A DNA stretch of 64,000 nt from Chryseobacterium rhizosphaerae (GTDB lineage: Bacteria; Bacteroidota; Bacteroidia; Flavobacteriales; Weeksellaceae): assembly GCF_003385455.1 (NCBI RefSeq), contig NZ_QNUF01000025.1, positions 1 through 64,000 of the forward strand, in the 5' to 3' direction. A program made the position numbers and the translations under genes. Shown piece by piece: positions 26,596 to 37,600 of the stretch (the stretch's first letter is position 1; every line of letters starts with the position of its first letter). Below the pieces are notes generated by a model, which had not been told where the DNA came from, did not search any database, and saw nothing but the letters and a program-made list of their open reading frames with translations.

Positions 26596-26670
26596 CTACA
26601 AACACTTCTCCGCTTGGGAAATACTCTATATTTTGGGTTACTTCTCCGTCTAAACCGGTAATAAAAGAAC

Positions 26671-26738
26671 GCCTACGCGACAGTCTGGCTCGTTCGCTAA
26701 AAAGGTCCACCGGAACTTTTCTTTACGCTCCGCCCTCT
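26671..26738. repeat. 68-bp insert in cassette 1 core (also in cassette 3)
   Basis: It replaces 8 bp of the intact core at the HLG/SSF codons, a net gain of 60 bp (20 codons). Almost the same insert is at 30348-30415, while cassette 2 and the intact gene lack it. Confidence 0.7.
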
Positions 26739-26817
26739 AAGTGATCAGGATGATACCAATACGTATCTTTCTCCTCTACCCCTGTATACGAAGATACACA
26801 ATTTTCATCTTACTATA

Positions 26818-26854
26818 AAATCAAAGCCCTCACTGCTGCAAGGGCTTTGATTTC
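26818..26854 (-). terminator. Hairpin upstream of cassette 1
   Basis: ATCAAAGCCCT and AGGGCTTTGAT pair around an 11-base loop, ahead of cassette 1 and downstream of cassette 2 immunity on the minus strand. A second hairpin (26922-26955, CCACTGC / GCAGTGG with T run) lies closer to that immunity gene. Confidence 0.7.
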
Positions 26855-26861
26855 TATTCTA

Positions 26862-26921
26862 AGCACCAGCGAGGGGCTGATTTCCTGCATAATAATGCTT
26901 AGTATAAGACAACCCATATTT
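26862..26921 (-). pseudogene. Short detached Rhs fragment
   Basis: About 60 bp match the intact Rhs gene at about 32855-32910 (SYTKHYYAGSQ region), but lie outside the cassette core between two terminators. A longer copy of the same piece is at about 30510-30612. Confidence 0.65.
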
Positions 26922-26996
26922 AAAGACCACTGCCCAAAAACAGCAGTGGCCTTTTCTTTATCTAAATCATTGTCTAGCTATACTTATTGCCTTAGA

Positions 26997-27026
26997 GACG
27001 AGCAAAATGCTTGCGCTAGCGAGAGG
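26997..27026. repeat. REP-like palindrome after cassette 2 immunity gene
   Basis: GACGAGCAAAATGCTTGCGC followed by TAGCGAGAGG fits the consensus GCACGAGC...GCTCGTGC-TAGCGAAGAGG seen at each cassette junction. Confidence 0.55.
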
Positions 27027-27492
27027 CAATTTTAATGAAAACTCTTTCAATATTAGGAGATAATATATTATAAAAAATTTCACAAAAATCTTTTTCAGAA
27101 TAATCCATATCATTATCTATATAAAAAAGTTCTACTTGATTGATTTTTTTTTCAATTCTTTCAAAAAACTCATCCTTTAAAAAAGTAACTTCTTCATAAT
27201 TTAAAGAATTTAAAAAGAAGCTCACTTTGAAAAAAGTATTTAATTTTTTAATTGTACATAAAATATAACGATTACTAAAATTACAATTTTCTTGGTTTCT
27301 AAATGAAACAAAAAAATTATATATTTCTTCTTGATTTTTAAAATACGCATCAAAACTCTCTTCATTAAAATCAACATCATCTCCTTCTAAATATCCTCTC
27401 ACCACTTCAGCACCTAGCTTATTTAGTGTTTCTAGCAAAGATAATCTCGAAAGATTCTTAAAACATAAAACTGCTTCTTTATAAGTTGCCAT
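27016..27492 (-). CDS. Immunity candidate of Rhs cassette 2
   Basis: 158 aa, soluble, acidic and very AT-rich, starting 9 bp after the stop of tip 2. No domain is recognised; it contains repeated Phe/Tyr-Asn-rich helices (NQEEIYNFFVSFRNQ). The position immediately after a toxin tip, small size and acidity are the usual marks of a cytoplasmic immunity protein (inference). A REP-like palindrome overlaps its stop. Confidence 0.65.
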   Translation of the reverse strand: MATYKEAVLCFKNLSRLSLLETLNKLGAEVVRGYLEGDDVDFNEESFDAYFKNQEEIYNFFVSFRNQENCNFSNRYILCTIKKLNTFFKVSFFLNSLNYEEVTFLKDEFFERIEKKINQVELFYIDNDMDYSEKDFCEIFYNILSPNIERVFIKIASR

Positions 27493-27501
27493 ATATTATT
27501 C

Positions 27502-28633
27502 CTATTTAGGTTCCTTAAATATTTTAACATTGTCTTTTCCCAGTTTCTCCTGAGCTTTCTTTATTAACCATTCTGGCGTATTATCTGACAGGTAAGTTTG
27601 TGCTGTTGCTCCCGTATCATCAGCAACTCGTTTAAGATTTGCAAGAGTACTTAAAAAAGCACTCCCTCCATTTTTGGCTTTACTAGCTCCTCCAACACTT
27701 ATAAGTTCTCCATTATTCCCAATTACATCAATGGTGGTACCAATTGTTCCATCTTTTGTACGAACTACCAAATCTTTTCCATCGACCATTGCTACTCCTC
27801 CTCCCGATAACTCAGCTACCAAATTTTCTCTCTTCTTACCTAAATCCAATACATCACCAACATGTCTAAATTGTCTAAAATTATCAGCATTTTTAAAAAG
27901 TTTTTTTAATCCTTTTAAAAAATCTCCACCTGGTACCCAAGCTATCATAGCAAAAGAGATATCCCAACCATTGCCTCCTTTGAATGCGTTGTAAGTATCT
28001 TTAATGTCAATAAGCTGTCCATAGTATGGAACAAACCCTGCTCCAGTATCATGAATAAGAGTCCATGATTTTTCATAAGAGCGATTCATTCCCCTTATAA
28101 CATGCTGCCTTTGATTAGCAGGAACGCTACTCATTGCATATCCCCAAGTTTGTTTTCCGTTAGGGTCAATAAGATTTATTGGACTTTGATAGCAATAAAT
28201 ATACGGATTATTATTCCCTGAGTTATACACTCCCCCATTATGCTCTCCATCAATATAAGCCTGATCATTCATAAACGGATTATAGTCCGCCAGTGGGTCC
28301 ACACTTAACCAAAGTGATACACGAGGATTGTAGTACCTCGCTCCATAATAGTAATACCCCGTCTCATCATCCTGCTCCTTACCATTAAACTTATAAGGTG
28401 TATTGTAAGAGTTCTTATGATTTTGTCTCTTTCCTTATTTATTGTTTTTAAAGGAATCGGCGAATCTCCTCCGTCGATTTCTACAAACACTTCTCCGCTT
28501 GGGAAATACTCTATATTCTGGGTTACTTCTCCGTCTAAACCGGTAATAAAAGAACTGCTGCCTAAGTGATCAGGATGATACCAATACGTATCTTTCTCCT
28601 CTACCCCTGTATACGAAGATACACAATTTTCAT
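27502..28633 (-). pseudogene. Silent Rhs C-terminal cassette 2 (core plus nuclease-like tip)
   Basis: Core homology begins at 28633 at the same base as in the other cassettes, with no in-frame start. The HLG insert is absent, but the 56-bp frameshifting insert is present (28425-28480). The open frame 27502-28302 covers DPLADYNPFMND, LIDPNGK, then a pre-toxin linker and a C-terminal region (TIDVIGNNGELISVGGASKAKN and later WLIKKAQEKLGKDNVKIF) that recalls restriction-endonuclease-fold toxins; this is a tentative reading. Paired immunity candidate follows after 9 bp. Confidence 0.8.
28425..28480. repeat. 56-bp frameshifting insert in cassette 2
   Basis: Same insert, same position and nearly the same bases (one C-to-T change) as in cassettes 1 and 3. 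Confidence 0.85.
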
Positions 28634-28641
28634 CTTGCTAT

Positions 28642-28679
28642 AAAGCCAAAACCCTCACTACTGCAAGGGCTTTGGCTTC
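28642..28679 (-). terminator. Terminator after cassette 3 immunity gene
   Basis: AAGCCAAAACCCT pairs with AGGGCTTTGGCTT. It lies just before cassette 2 on the minus strand and would block read-through from cassette 3. Confidence 0.75.
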
Positions 28680-28687
28680 TATTCTAA

Positions 28688-28719
28688 GCACGAGCAAGAT
28701 GCTCACGTTAACGAAGGGG
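28688..28719. repeat. REP-like palindrome after cassette 3 immunity gene
   Basis: GCACGAGC and GCTCACG arms followed by TTAACGAAGGGG. It is placed between the immunity stop (28755) and its terminator. Confidence 0.6.
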
Positions 28720-28754
28720 AAACATTTTAATATGATTCAAAAATATATAAAATA

Positions 28755-29243
28755 TTACTTTGACACTCGCTCTAATATGTTTTGTATAGCATTTTCCATG
28801 ATATCGTATCTTTCTGAAAAAATGTTTATATTTTTCTTTAAGTTGGCTATATCTGAAAAAATTGTATTCCGATTAACTACTTTCCATACTATATATATCT
28901 TATCTTCATATTTGAACGAAAATATAAGATAATCATCTGTAAAAGTACCAAAACTAATATGATATTTATATGTATTCATATTCTCACTATCTAAATTTGC
29001 TTTTAAATAGTAATAAATATTTTTTAAATTAAAACTATTAAAAGTTTCAAATACACATTTTGAAATAGTTTCAGAATTTATAATTTGGTTCAAACCTGAA
29101 GATAAATAACTTACATATGGAATTAAATCTTCTTTAGATCCAACAATTTTATTTTCAATAAATATCCTAGCATAGCCATAGCCTTTTTCTTTAGTTTTCA
29201 AATACTCTACAGCTATTTTTGATTTATCATCAATAATCTTCAT
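28755..29243 (-). CDS. Immunity candidate of Rhs cassette 3
   Basis: 162 aa, soluble, overlapping the tip 3 stop by one base (TAATG). The opening KIAVEYLKTKEKGYGYARIF and a following IGG-like IVGSKEDL recall Imm42-type immunity proteins, but the match is weak. Very AT-rich. Tight coupling to a toxin tip is the main evidence of function. Confidence 0.65.
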   Translation of the reverse strand: MKIIDDKSKIAVEYLKTKEKGYGYARIFIENKIVGSKEDLIPYVSYLSSGLNQIINSETISKCVFETFNSFNLKNIYYYLKANLDSENMNTYKYHISFGTFTDDYLIFSFKYEDKIYIVWKVVNRNTIFSDIANLKKNINIFSERYDIMENAIQNILERVSK

Positions 29244-30216
29244 TATTTCTTATTCTTTATTTCTTGTGGAACATTTTTTAAATCAATCTTTCTATCAGCT
29301 CCTGATTTTGTTTTCCCTACTGTAGATCCATTCCAGTGCCATTTACCGTTCCCATCACTTTGAAACCTATGGTAAATTGCTTTGGTTCTTTCCATAACTT
29401 TTGTCCATCGAGTATCTGATTTTTTAGGATCCATTACACTTTTTTCAAATAATTCAACATGATCTTCAGGTAAAACCGATTTTTTAGGATTATAATTATT
29501 AGGTTTTTTTTGTTTGGGATATGCGTCATGATGACCAGGGTTTTCATATTCCTCTGGATTAATTCCTAAGCTCATCAACATTGTCAGAGATTGTTTTAAA
29601 TCTACCACTCCTGCTAAAGCAACTCCCCCTCCATATGCAGCTGTTCCTCCTCCAGCAACCGCTCCTACACCAACTGTTTCTAATCCTGTGGTGGCTGCTA
29701 CTGTTCCTCCAGATGCAGCAATATTTCCTCCAGTATTTATCATCCCAATATCTGCTATGGCTCTACCAACGTAGTAAGAAATCAGATACTCTTTAGGCAT
29801 ACCTTTAGGTGGCTCTGTCAAATTAAGTAAATCGCCTAGCCCTAATGAAAAAGCAGATGCTACTGCATGTTCAGCTCCTAAAACAGCTGCCGTACTATGA
29901 GTAGCTATCTTTTTTAGATTTCCTAAAATCACAGAATAATTCTGTTTGCCGTTTGGATCTACATATATAACTGGACTATTATATGTATAAATATATGGAT
30001 TTAAGTTTCCTGGATTATATATCCCTCCATTATGCTCCCCATCAATATAAGCCTGATCATTATAGAAAGGGTTATACTCTGCCAAGGGATCCACACTTAA
30101 CCAAAGACTCACTCTAGGATTATAATATCTCGCCCCATAATAGTAATACCCTGTCTCATCATCCTGCTCCTTACCATTAAACTTATAAGGGGTATTGTAA
30201 GAGTTCTTATGATTTT

Positions 30217-30272
30217 GCCTCTTTCCTTATTTATTGTTTTTAAAGGAATCGGCGAATCTCCTCCGTCGATTT
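30217..30272. repeat. 56-bp frameshifting insert in cassette 3
   Basis: Identical position and near-identical sequence to the inserts at 26540 and 28425. Confidence 0.85.
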
Positions 30273-30347
30273 CTACAAACACTTCTCCGCTTGGGAAATA
30301 CTCTATATTCTGGGTTACTTCTCCGTCTAAACCGGTAATAAAAGAAC

Positions 30348-30415
30348 GCCTACGCGACAGTCTGGCTCTTTCGCTAAAAAGGTCCACCGGACCTTTTCTT
30401 TACACTCCGCTCTCC
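30348..30415. repeat. 68-bp insert in cassette 3 core
   Basis: Counterpart of 26671-26738, differing at a few bases. Both keep the frame (net 20 codons). Confidence 0.7.
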
Positions 30416-30698
30416 AAGTGGTCAGGATGATACCAATACGTATCTTTCTCCTCTACCCCTGTATACGAAGATACACAATTTTCATCTTGCTATAAAATCA
30501 AAGCACCAGCGAGGGGCTGATTTCCTACATAATAATGCTTAGTATAAGACAGCCCATATTTCTGGGTCTGGGTGTTGAAGATCAATCTTGCCACAGCCAT
30601 TCCGTTAGGAAAAAAAACAAAGCCAACTCATAAAAGTTAGCTTTGCTTAATGTTATCTGCTCAAGGTTATAAACTTTTCGCAGTTGGTTTCATTCTGG

Positions 30699-30730
30699 GC
30701 ACGAGCTATAAGCTCGTGCTAGCGAAGAGG
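30699..30730. repeat. REP-like palindrome, best copy
   Basis: GCACGAGCT (30699-30707) and AGCTCGTGC (30711-30719) form a perfect 9-bp stem with a three-base loop, followed by TAGCGAAGAGG. It is the clearest copy of the element found at cassette junctions. Confidence 0.75.
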
Positions 30731-30749
30731 AATACTAGAAAAACTTACA

Positions 30750-30985
30750 TTACTTATTTTCAAGTTTATCAATAAATTCTTCTTCAAACAGTTTTAATTC
30801 TTTATGATAATCATCTCTATTAGCATGAGATATTCTTAAACTCTTCGATTTAGAATCGGAAATATCTATCAGTAAAAGCCAAGGTTCATTATACTTTTCT
30901 ACATCAACTTTATGCTTATATTCATTGTCAGAATTTGTTATAAAGAAAAACTTAAATGAATCCTTTCCTAAAGCTATGTATCTGG
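30750..30985 (-). pseudogene. 5'-truncated gene remnant, former immunity gene candidate
   Basis: An open minus-strand frame of about 78 codons (RYIALGKDSFKFFF, then EPWLLLIDISDSKSKSLRIS, ending EEFIDKLENK) has a normal stop but no start; its 5' end is replaced by IS-end-like sequence near 30990. AT-rich composition and location suggest a leftover immunity gene (inference). Confidence 0.55.
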
Positions 30986-31091
30986 ATATGCTCCAAAAAG
31001 TTAGACACTTTTTAGGGCATGTCCAATTTGCAGTGGTTTTACTTTTACCTGCTCAAAGTCACAGACTTTGCGCAGCGGAATATAAAACAAA

Positions 31092-31117
31092 AAAGCCACC
31101 GCTATTGCGGTGGCTTT
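31092..31117 (-). terminator. Terminator of the Rhs operon
   Basis: AAAGCCACCGC (31092-31102) and GCGGTGGCTTT (31107-31117) form a perfect 11-bp stem with a TATT loop just after the immunity candidate stop. Confidence 0.9.
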
Positions 31118-31125
31118 GCTTTTTA

Positions 31126-31629
31126 TCAGTCCAGCCCAGTGGGTTTGTCATCTAATATATCACTTAATAATTGGTCATCAATATTACCTTTTCCTCTAAT
31201 AAAAATTTTATAAATAAACTCTAATATTTTTGATATTTCCTTTTTAAATAAACTTAAATTAATCTTTAAAAAAGAATTTTCATTTAATATATTTTCATTA
31301 TGGCTTAAAATTGTATTCCACTGAGATTCTATAATAATATCATATCCATCTTTTTTAATATTCCACATAACATCAAATGTATTTGATGGAAAAGTCATTT
31401 GAATATTGTTCTCATATGATTCTAAAAATTTATATATGTATATAAAATCCTCAAACACTATAGATAAATCATATTTATAGGAAAGGGAAACATAAATATG
31501 ATTCCAATTGATATAAAAATAATCTTCACTTAAAGGGAAAATATTCTCAATTAATTCTCCTATTGATTTATATTCCTTCAATGACTTTTCATCTTCAATA
31601 TGTGGATGATTTAAAACTATTTCAAACAT
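31126..31629 (-). CDS. Immunity candidate of the intact Rhs protein
   Basis: 167 aa, soluble, very AT-rich, starting 3 bp after the Rhs stop and ending at a strong terminator. There is no recognised domain; the sequence is rich in Tyr, Phe, Asn and Ile (YFYINWNHIYVSLSYKYDLS). Position and composition match the immunity candidates of the silent cassettes. It should protect the producer from the current Rhs tip. Confidence 0.7.
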   Translation of the reverse strand: MFEIVLNHPHIEDEKSLKEYKSIGELIENIFPLSEDYFYINWNHIYVSLSYKYDLSIVFEDFIYIYKFLESYENNIQMTFPSNTFDVMWNIKKDGYDIIIESQWNTILSHNENILNENSFLKINLSLFKKEISKILEFIYKIFIRGKGNIDDQLLSDILDDKPTGLD

Positions 31630-31632
31630 AAT

Positions 31633-34600
31633 TTATTCTTTAGCTTTTGGATAACCATGATAGGTTTTCTCGTTTCCATTATTTCTAATCCATATATGGG
31701 TGGCCTTTTTTGTTGTTCCGTCAGGCATGTGTACTACACTCTTTGTATCTGTAGGTAACTCAAACTCTGCTCCTTCTCTTGGTTTTAAACCAGAAGCCTT
31801 TTGTCCTGCATAATCCAAATCTTCTTGACTTCCCCATTGCCCTTGTGGGATACCTGTTTTTTTAGCTTCAGCTCCTCCTTCTTTCCATTTTAAACCGTGC
31901 TTTCCACTACCCTCATAACCCTTTTCTGGTCGTAAATTGGATAATGCGAAAATCTTTGCTTTCTCATTTGTTGGAAAAGTTCTAACAATTAAATTATCCT
32001 TTTCCGCTTTCGGGAAAGTTTTGTATTTAATTTCCTCAATTCTATTACTAGGAAATACTTCCCGTTCCGTCTTAGATGGTGATTTAGGAATAGACCTGTT
32101 AACTATCGCAGCATTTTCTTGAGCTCGATCATATTCACTATAAGCATATACAGCTGTACCAGCAGTAACTATTCCAAATAAAACCCACCCAACTGGACCT
32201 CCTCCTAATAATGCGGCTTGAGCTTGTTTCCCATTTGGATCAGTTAATAAAACAGGATTTTGATAGCAATAAATATAAGGAGATAAGTTTTTTGAATTAT
32301 ACACTCCTCCATTATGCTCTCCATCAATATAAGCCTGATCATTCATAAACGGATTATAGTCCGCCAGTGGATCCACATTCAGCCAAAGGCTCACCCTAGG
32401 ATTGTAGTACCTTGCCCCATAATAGTAATACCCCGTCTCATCATCCTGTTCCTTACCATTAAACTTATAAGGTGTATTGTAAGAGTTCTTATGATTTTCT
32501 ACAAACACTTCTCCGCTTGGGAAATACTCGATATTCTGGGTTACTTCTCCGTCTAAACCGGTAATAAAAGAACTGCTGCCTAGGTGATCAGGATGATACC
32601 AATACGTATCTTTCTCCTCTACCCCTGTATACGAAGATACACAATTTTCATTATAGCCTGCATTTTGTCCATAATTAGGGGGAGGTGTAATTCCATTCGC
32701 TGCCATAATGGCTAAGCTAGCTGTTGTATTGGCCTCCAGCTTTTCTTTAGCCACCGCTTTTTCATTGATTGCTGCACTTCCTGCTCCAAAAGGAATAATC
32801 AGCCACCCGCAATTAAATTGCCCTACATCTTTTCCTTTTCCTAATTTGCTGTTGATACGTTGGCTGCCTGCATAATAATGCTTGGTATAAGACAGCTCAT
32901 ATTTCTGAGTCTGGGTGTTGAAGATAATTCTTGCGACAGCCATTCCGTTAGGATAAACAGTATAATCATTTTTGGTGATCGTTTGGGAAGTTCCGTTGGA
33001 TCCTGTGATCACTGCTGTGGAAAGAACATTTTTAATAATTCTTTCTCCTCCCGCATCATACGTATAGATTGCGGAACCGTCTACTTCCGGCGTGGAAGGA
33101 TTGGTATCTACAAAACGCAAGCGGTTTTCTTCATCCCATAAATATTTGGTTTTAGGTTCCGTTACTTTACAGGTTTGCTGCGCAATAGCGGTAGGATTGC
33201 CTTTTTTATCGTAGGTATAGTTCTGGAACTTCACCTGAGGATTATTGACGTCACAGCATAAAGCACCCGGCACATTAGGCTCATCTACAATGGTCGTTGG
33301 CGCATGAGGTTTTGTGCTTTCATATTTGTAGTTCAATCGGTAAGAACTCGCTTCTATAGTACTCCATACATTTCCGGTATTTCCCATCGCTTTTTCATGT
33401 TTTTGGGTTTTACCCATCACATTATGCATGTTGTCGTAAGCCATGGTAACGGTGTAACGCTGACGTTCTTCCTGACTTTGCGGATTGATGCCGCGCCAGT
33501 TCCCACTTGCAGAAGTCAGTCTGTATAAATCGTCATATCCATAAGTATGGTTGGTCCCTCCACCCAATAATCCGGCCTGTGCCACGGGGGCATTGTTATG
33601 AACCTGGAGTACATTGCTTACTACATCGTACTGATACAGGTTCTTCATAAAGTAACGGTTACCAGGAGTCTGGGCATTCATTTTCAGCAGCCTCCTTCTC
33701 TTGGTCTCATATTCATAGCTGGTTGCTGTTCCGTTTCCGTATTTCAGGAATACTCTCTGGTCAAATTTATCATAGCCTAATTCATTAATGATATTTCTGG
33801 TGAAACCATCTTTTACCGAAGCCATATTCTTAAGGTTTCCGGCCAGGTTGTAATTATACGTTACTTTTTCTCCATCCGGATAGATAATCGTTTTCACACG
33901 GTTCCAGGTATCGTATTCCCATTCTGTTCCGAACCAGTATACTCCTGCTCCGGGAACAGCTACTGAACGGCGTTGATGAATAAGTTCACCCAATCTACCG
34001 TATTTCATATACTGTGTTCCGGTAGCATCTACCTGATACCATAATCTACCTACTGAATTATTATCCATGGCTGAAGCGTCCATCGCCTGACCATAATAGT
34101 ATTTGACAGTATTTTCAGGGTATTTCGGGTATATCACAGCATTCAGACGGCCAAAATCATAGGTGTAAGTCACCGTTTCATTTTCAGCATTGGTTCTGGA
34201 AGTCATATTGCTGGCAGCATCATATACAAAAGTGGAAATTCCGCTGTCCGGATGGGTCATGGATGTTCTTCGCCCTAAATCATCATAAATACTGGTTGTC
34301 AGATTATTCTGTACATCTCTTACTTTTAACAAATCACCAATAGCATCATGGGTGAAACTTGTAAAAATATCTCCGGTATTGGAAGGTTCGTGTACAGTGG
34401 TTGTACGCCCTTTAATATCCACATATGTGTTCTTGACTGTTCCAAGTTCATCGGTCATTATAGTACGGAACATCTGTCTTCCTTCGCGGTCATTTCCAAA
34501 ACCATATTCCACTTCAGAAATCAGGTCTTCATCCGGTAATTTAGTGGTAAGGACTCTATCCAGTACATCATACGTATTGATCGTAGAAACGATATTGTCT

Positions 34601-37600
34601 ACCGTAGCATCATAAGTATATCCTGAAGCCTGTGCTTCTGTGGGGTAATACGTTTTCAGAGCCCTACCGAAAGCATCCTGTTCTACTTTTCCGGAAACCA
34701 CATATTTAAGGCCTTTTTGGTAGAGATCTGCTGTCTTTTTCACCTGTATAGGGCTTCCAAAACCATCTGAAATACTCACCGTATTAATAGTATTATTCGC
34801 ATTGTCAGGATCATAATGACGGGTTACGGCATAAGATTGTGCTCCTGTAACATTCAATGGCGCCTCTGTAACAGGTTTATATTCAAACTGTATCGTCCAT
34901 GGAATATCGTTGAACATTTCATAAGGGCCAGTAATTTCAGTGGTTCTTCCCGCTGCATCATAAGCATATTGTGTCGGCTGCAGATTCATATCTTCAGTGA
35001 AAACAGGAACTCCAAACCGGAAGTCATATTCTGACTTGCTGCTATATCCAAAGGCATCTTTTACCATCGTTGGATAAGTCGCTACATTGGAATCATAGGT
35101 ATACTCATGGAAGAAGCGCTGTCCCTGGTGATTAACCGGTCCTGTTGCTTTTTTAATATTTCCATACCCATCATACTCATAATTATTGACAGGATTTCCC
35201 GGACCTACCATGGTAATGGCAGTAACATTTCCTTTACTGTCATATTGAGCTGTTCTTTCCCTTATTACTCCTGTAGCAGTTGATTTTACCCCTGTAGGCA
35301 GGATGAGATAGTTTGAAGCATTGTCTGTAACCTGATATGTTATAATAGAGGTAAGCACCTCTCCGGCTCCGATCTGAACGTCTCCCGCATCTTTATTCTG
35401 TTTCAGGTTACCATAATTATCATAGACCATTTCTGTAGAGGTAGATTTACCTGCCACGGCCTGGCCTTCATAGAAACTGGAAGTCGTTTTGTCCAGTGCG
35501 GTAAAATAGGCATAATTCGTCAGCGATTTTTCTCCTTCTTTCACCGGCAGATTAGTCGCTACCGTAGCTGTATTATGGATCGTCCTTAAGCTAAGGATAT
35601 TATTTTTCTCCGTCCATTTTTTCCCTGCTGCATCGTATAGTATTTCAGATAATAGAGATCCTTTTAAGAAATAGGAATTATTATTGAAAACCTGCTGGGT
35701 ATATCGATAGATTTCTGTAGCAGCAGCTCCTCCATTTCCTGTATTGATCTGATTGGTTCTTACTTTCTCAAATCCATAAAATGTTCTTTCTCTTCTGCTA
35801 TGGTAAGGATTTTCGTAAGTTACTGTAATCTTGGAAGCGTCCGGTCTGAACTGATTATCTCCGGTAAACCCATCATTTGTCACCACAGAAGTCATGATCC
35901 ATTTACTTTGTGGCAAATCATACGTATTTCCAGTTCTTTCGTAGGTTACCTCCCAGGCTCCTCCCATTGGAGTGGTTACCTTTTTAAGGAGATTAGTAGT
36001 TCCTATCGTAGAATATTTTACAAGCCCTGCAGTATTACTGAAATTACCGTCACCATCTGTCTGTGATTGTAATAAATCCGGGAAGCCGTCTCCGTTCAGG
36101 TCTACTATCTGTTGTTTGACGTTACTATCTCCTTCCCCAAAGCTCGTACTTGGGTTTACTGAAATTTTAAGAGAATTTCCTGTAGTTCCGATAGGAATAA
36201 GGATAGATGCTGTAATTCCTACGTTCATATTATACCCTCGGGAAACATCCTGCTGAATATTGAATGCAGCATTCCATGGAATAGCAACAAATCTGTTCCC
36301 TGTATTGATCTGGACATTCAGATTTCCTCCGGAACTGGTTACCAGATCTGCAAGGCCATCATTATTGATATCTATCAGTGATGTTTTCTGATCATTAAGC
36401 GTTTCAGATTTTCCGGCTCCAAAGGCTATACTTGCATTAAACATGCTGACTCCTTTAGGCAAACCACTTGTTATGGTTCCTCCAATAGATGCACCCGCTC
36501 CAAGATTAGATGAAGTAGTGGTTCCATTTCTGAAATCACCATATGAAAGATTTTCAGGAGCGGCATAAGAGTACCCCAAATTCAGCTGAACCTGTCCATC
36601 CTTAGAAACTTTATCCAATAATCCATCCCCATTAATATCAATATAGCTATACGTAGAGTGATCTGTCCCGTCAGATGATCCTGCAGAAAAATTAAATCCT
36701 GGTTCAACAGCTTTCAATGCGGTCTGATCACTTGATTCGTTTGATTTTCCTGATAACGGATAGCTTTGTCCTACCCCCTTTCCAGAATTTTCATGATCTG
36801 TTCTATGTGGATTCTCACCGGCTCCTGCTAAAGTGCTGCCGGAAAGCATACCGATCATATTGGTGTACTGAATTGCGTTCCCGTTTAATACATCAGGATA
36901 GCCGTCTCCATTCATATCAAAATAATCCAGGGTATTAATTGTACTCCCTTTTGATTCTGTATTATTTAAAGAGAAAACGGAAAATCCTCCTGAAACCCCT
37001 TTATTGTCATTTGTTGTTTTAGACTGCTTAACTGGAGCATTAAAAACTCCTGGTGTATTTGCAGGTGTCCCTTGTGTAAGAACACTCATATCATTCATTC
37101 CCATTCTTGAAGTGGAAACATCTCTACCTTGAGCGTAAGTGGTTTTACTGATTCCAATATACCTTTGAACGTAATCAGGATTAGTGGGTGTATTAAAATC
37201 TCTTCCGTTATAAGCGTTCATCATCAGGAAAAGCCTCTGACTCAAAGGAGTAGAGTCATTCTCATCATTAGGTGGCACTAATTTACCTGGATCTATAAGC
37301 TGACTGCCATAATCCGTTAACTGGTTTTGTAACTGACTGCAAGTTGCCGGTAATGTACCATAGCCCCCATGATAAATAAATTGTCCCCAGCTTCTGTACA
37401 TGGCTCCAAATCTTCCGTCATCTTTGGACAGATCTGTATTGGATCCCGTCTGGTATATTTTATCGGTATCTTTTCCGTAAACATTGATACCATGGGTTTC
37501 AAATACTGTAGGAGCAGCAGGATTTACATTTACAGACTGACGGATTTCTACTTCCAGATTGGGAATAGCTCCGTCTAATCCTTTATCAGACTCCAGATCT

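Larger units (their letters stand above)
25584..26808 (-). pseudogene. Silent Rhs C-terminal cassette 1 (core plus tip)
   Basis: Homology to the intact Rhs gene starts abruptly at 26808 (ENCVSSYTG in the intact protein) with no start codon in frame. The core is broken by a 60-bp net insertion (26671-26738) and a frameshifting 56-bp insertion (26540-26595). After these the frame is open again through the Rhs core (YARYYNPR and FVDPNGA) into a unique 250-residue tip rich in Thr, Ser and Asn, with no nuclease motif that I can see. The longest ATG frame is 25584-26423. It looks like a promoterless donor cassette. The toxin activity is unknown. Confidence 0.8.
29243..30485 (-). pseudogene. Silent Rhs C-terminal cassette 3 (core plus tip)
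   Basis: Core homology starts at 30485 with both inserts (30348-30415 and 30217-30272). The open frame 29243-30112 runs from SLWLSVDPLAEYNPF through YVDPNGK to a Gly/Ala-rich hydrophobic stretch (about residues 120-170) and a basic C-terminus containing HRFQSDGNGKWHWNGST and LPEDHVELFEKSV. The His/Trp-rich end looks like a catalytic nuclease-type tip, but I do not recognise the family. Its immunity candidate overlaps the stop. Confidence 0.8.
30486..31125. other. Junction between intact Rhs locus and cassette 3: debris
   Basis: From left to right it holds an Rhs fragment (30510-30612, matching 32855-32960), a hairpin (30612-30643), a perfect REP-like palindrome (30699-30719), a truncated gene (30750-30985), sequence resembling an insertion-sequence end (about 30988-31020, AAAAAGTTAGACAC) and the terminator at 31092. 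Several past recombination or transposition events are the simplest reading. Confidence 0.6.

Noticed and set aside
23139..30730. CRISPR-like array from recurring palindromes
   Set aside because: The palindromes are degenerate, kilobases apart and follow immunity genes; there are no regular spacers or cas genes.
30988..31020. Complete insertion sequence next to the truncated gene
   Set aside because: Only about 30 bp of end-like sequence is seen. No transposase or second end is present.
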